From NCBI GenBank assembly GCA_944381365.1, contig CALWKW010000001.1:467100-531099 (forward strand): a stretch of 64,000 nt of DNA. The letters run 5' to 3'. Made by a program: the position numbers and the translations under genes. Below the pieces are notes generated by a model. That model made no database searches. It saw nothing but the letters and a program-made list of their open reading frames with translations, and had not been told where the DNA came from. The stretch is from an uncultured Christensenellaceae bacterium. GTDB lineage: Bacteria > Bacillota > Clostridia > Christensenellales > UBA3700. Numbering within the stretch: position 1 is the stretch's first letter; each line of letters starts with the position of its first letter. Shown here piece after piece: positions 62,148 through 64,000 of the stretch.

Positions 62148-64000
62148 TTAATCTTCGGCATTTATCTCTTCGAGTTGACAAAGCCATACCTTGCAGCTTG
62201 CATCGCTCGGCATTCTCCAATCTCCTCTGGGGGATAATGTCACGCTGCCCACTTTTGGTCCGTCAGGTATGCAGGATCTCTTGAATTGCTGGGCAAAAAA
62301 TCTGTGGTAGAAAGACTTCAACCATTTGAGGATTGTGGCTTTGTCATACTTTTTATCGAATGTATAGCAAGCTATTCTATACACCTTTTTAGGCTCAAAT
62401 CCCCAACGCACTATATAGTACAAGAAAAAGTCATGCAATTCATAAGGACCTACGATATTTTCAGTACACTGAGAAATCTTGCCGTCTTGAGCAGGCAAAA
62501 GCTCCGGGCTCACAGGTGTGTCGAGAATATCGTACAATGCCTTTTTTACCTCTTTATTGTCTGTGGTGTCCGCATAGTATTTTACGAGATATCTTACCAA
62601 AGTTTTGGGCACTGACGCATTGACTCCGTACATGGACATGTGATCGCCGTTGTAGGTCGCCCAACCAAGAGCGAGTTCTGACAAATCTCCCGTACCTACT
62701 ACGAGTCCTCCGAATTTATTGGCGATATCCATAAGCACTTGTGTTCGTTCTCTTGCCTGTGCGTTCTCAAATGTGACATCATATTTATCTTCAGGTTGAG
62801 TGATATCTATAAAATGTTGTTTTACGGCTTTTGCGATATTGACTTCTTCAAATTCTACACCGAGTCCGCCGGCAAGTATTTCTGCATTGGATTTTGTACG
62901 CTTTGTCGTGCCGAAACAAGGCAAAGTAATCGCCAATATACTTTTTCTGTCCATACCCGACATATCTACTGCTTTTGTCATGACAAGCAAAGCAAGTGCA
63001 CTGTCAAGTCCGCCGGAAAGCCCTACCACGAGTTTTTTGCTGTGAGTATGCTCTATTCTCTTCTGAAGACCTTTTGCCTGCATTGTGAGAATAAGATCGC
63101 ATCTTTCTTTTTGTTCTTTCTCTCCCAAAGGCACAAAAGGCGTGGGAGAAAATTTTCTAGTAAGACTGCTCTCTTCGGGTTTTTGATCAAAATATACCAC
63201 AGCATCTTCTTCCTGTGCCAAAGCCGAGTTGTTTCGTCTTATCTCATAGGCAAGTTTTTTAACATCGATTTCGCTATATATAAGACCGTTTTCAAAAAGT
63301 TTGCTTTCGGCAAGTATATTTCCGCCTTCTGCGATAATATTGTGTCCTGCAAATACCATATCGGTGGTAGATTCTCCATCGCCTGCACTGGCATAAACAT
63401 ATCCGGAGTTTAGTCTTCCCGAATTGGATGCGACAAGCATCTTTCTGTATTCGCTCTTGCCGATTACCTCATCGCTTGCAGAAAGATTGAGGATAATTCT
63501 CGCACCTTTTGCCACAAGTTCTGTCGAAGGGGGATTTGCCACCCACAAGTCTTCGCATATCTCTATCGCAAAAGCATAGTCCTTGTCAAAAGTGTTTTTG
63601 AATACAATCTGACCGAAAGGACATGTCCTGCCGGCAATGTCTATTTCGGACAATACAATGCCTTCTCCCGAAGTAAAATATCTGCCCTCGTAAAATTCTG
63701 CATAGTTGGGAATATTGATTTTGGGCACAACGCCGAGAATCTCTCCCTTATATATTACCACCGCACAATTAAAGATTTTTCCGTACTTAAGAAGGGGTGC
63801 ACCTATTGCAAACACGATATCCATATCCTTTGTGTTTTTAAGAACATCCGATATCGCTTGCTCGACACTTGTGAGAAGTCTGTCTTGCAATACCAAGTCG
63901 CCTATGGTATAACCCGTAATGCAAAGTTCAGGGAAAACCAAAAGTTTGATTCCCTTCTCATAAGCGTTTTTTACGCCTTCTACTATCGCCTTTGAGTTTG
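62148..64000 (-). CDS. nadE: Glutamine-dependent NAD+ synthetase, 5' end beyond the window
   Basis: About 617 codons are visible. The frame continues open to base 64000, so the N-terminus is missing; the full protein should be about 640 residues. The nitrilase-type glutaminase domain has VFPELCITGY (catalytic Glu), a Lys in GVVPKINIPNYAEFYEGRYF and the nucleophile Cys in AIEICEDLW. The synthetase domain has the P-loop VVGLSGGLDSALAL and GTGDLSELALGWATYNGDH. It amidates nicotinic-acid adenine dinucleotide to NAD+ using ammonia channelled from glutamine. Confidence 0.95.
   Translation of the reverse strand, partial: NSKAIVEGVKNAYEKGIKLLVFPELCITGYTIGDLVLQDRLLTSVEQAISDVLKNTKDMDIVFAIGAPLLKYGKIFNCAVVIYKGEILGVVPKINIPNYAEFYEGRYFTSGEGIVLSEIDIAGRTCPFGQIVFKNTFDKDYAFAIEICEDLWVANPPSTELVAKGARIILNLSASDEVIGKSEYRKMLVASNSGRLNSGYVYASAGDGESTTDMVFAGHNIIAEGGNILAESKLFENGLIYSEIDVKKLAYEIRRNNSALAQEEDAVVYFDQKPEESSLTRKFSPTPFVPLGEKEQKERCDLILTMQAKGLQKRIEHTHSKKLVVGLSGGLDSALALLVMTKAVDMSGMDRKSILAITLPCFGTTKRTKSNAEILAGGLGVEFEEVNIAKAVKQHFIDITQPEDKYDVTFENAQARERTQVLMDIANKFGGLVVGTGDLSELALGWATYNGDHMSMYGVNASVPKTLVRYLVKYYADTTDNKEVKKALYDILDTPVSPELLPAQDGKISQCTENIVGPYELHDFFLYYIVRWGFEPKKVYRIACYTFDKKYDKATILKWLKSFYHRFFAQQFKRSCIPDGPKVGSVTLSPRGDWRMPSDASCKVWLCQLEEINAED

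Overview
The window is about 64 kb of AT-rich DNA from a low-GC, Gram-positive-type bacterium, most likely an uncultured gut-type clostridium. That placement is inference. It rests on strong AGGAGG-type ribosome binding sites, consensus TTGACA/TATAAT promoters with 16-18 bp spacers, many Cys lipoproteins with FxGC/FxAC-type lipoboxes, AGA-rich coding, and glycan and uronate utilisation genes. No phage, insertion sequence, CRISPR array or rRNA gene was seen.

Layout. 1-8.4 kb is housekeeping: an aconitase-family hydratase cut by the window edge, a DUF2156 protein, a small membrane protein, rdgB, a YfcE-type phosphodiesterase, typA, an XRE membrane regulator and a nine-gene tRNA cluster on the minus strand with two promoters. 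8.4-18.5 kb carries an AlkD-type repair protein, a transglutaminase lipoprotein, a CPA2 antiporter, a YdbC/PC4-like protein, an orphan LacZ-type beta-galactosidase, YccF and a C_GCAxxG redox protein. 18.7-27.7 kb is a complete arginine operon, argG-argH-argC-argJ-argB-argD-argF, followed by an acetyltransferase frame that runs without a stop into an HU gene. 28-39 kb has an alpha/beta-hydrolase lipoprotein, a 972-residue surface lipoprotein, glmM beside a stand-alone GlmU acetyltransferase half, aroF-type DAHP synthase with a flavin reductase, and a copper ATPase with CopZ fused in frame.

39-61 kb is the accessory region and the most interesting part. A full hexuronate route (uxaC, an SDR fructuronate reductase, uxuA, kdgK, kdgA) sits in the same direction as three Gfo/Idh/MocA dehydrogenases, a xylose-isomerase-like TIM-barrel enzyme, a PHP hydrolase, a GDPD-like enzyme, a six-hairpin glycosidase, a GPH-family sugar transporter and a lipoprotein. 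A divergent AraC regulator and a GH38 alpha-mannosidase flank it. No recognised glucuronidase is present. My working hypothesis is that a glucuronide or other glycoside is imported by the GPH transporter, opened by an oxidise-then-cleave mechanism (dehydrogenase plus TIM-barrel lyase), and the uronate is fed into the 2-keto-3-deoxygluconate pathway. An internally deleted second copy of the transporter lies at the end of the cluster. The window closes with another lipoprotein and a 5'-truncated glutamine-dependent NAD synthetase.

Regulation visible in the sequence includes tandem ARG-box-like sites upstream of argG, a dyad on the copA start, a palindrome over the -10 of the redox-protein gene, a TTTTGTCCA motif shared by three uronate-cluster intergenic regions, and stem-loops just upstream of the ribosome binding sites of the GlmU-half and six-hairpin glycosidase genes, plus one between argG and argH.
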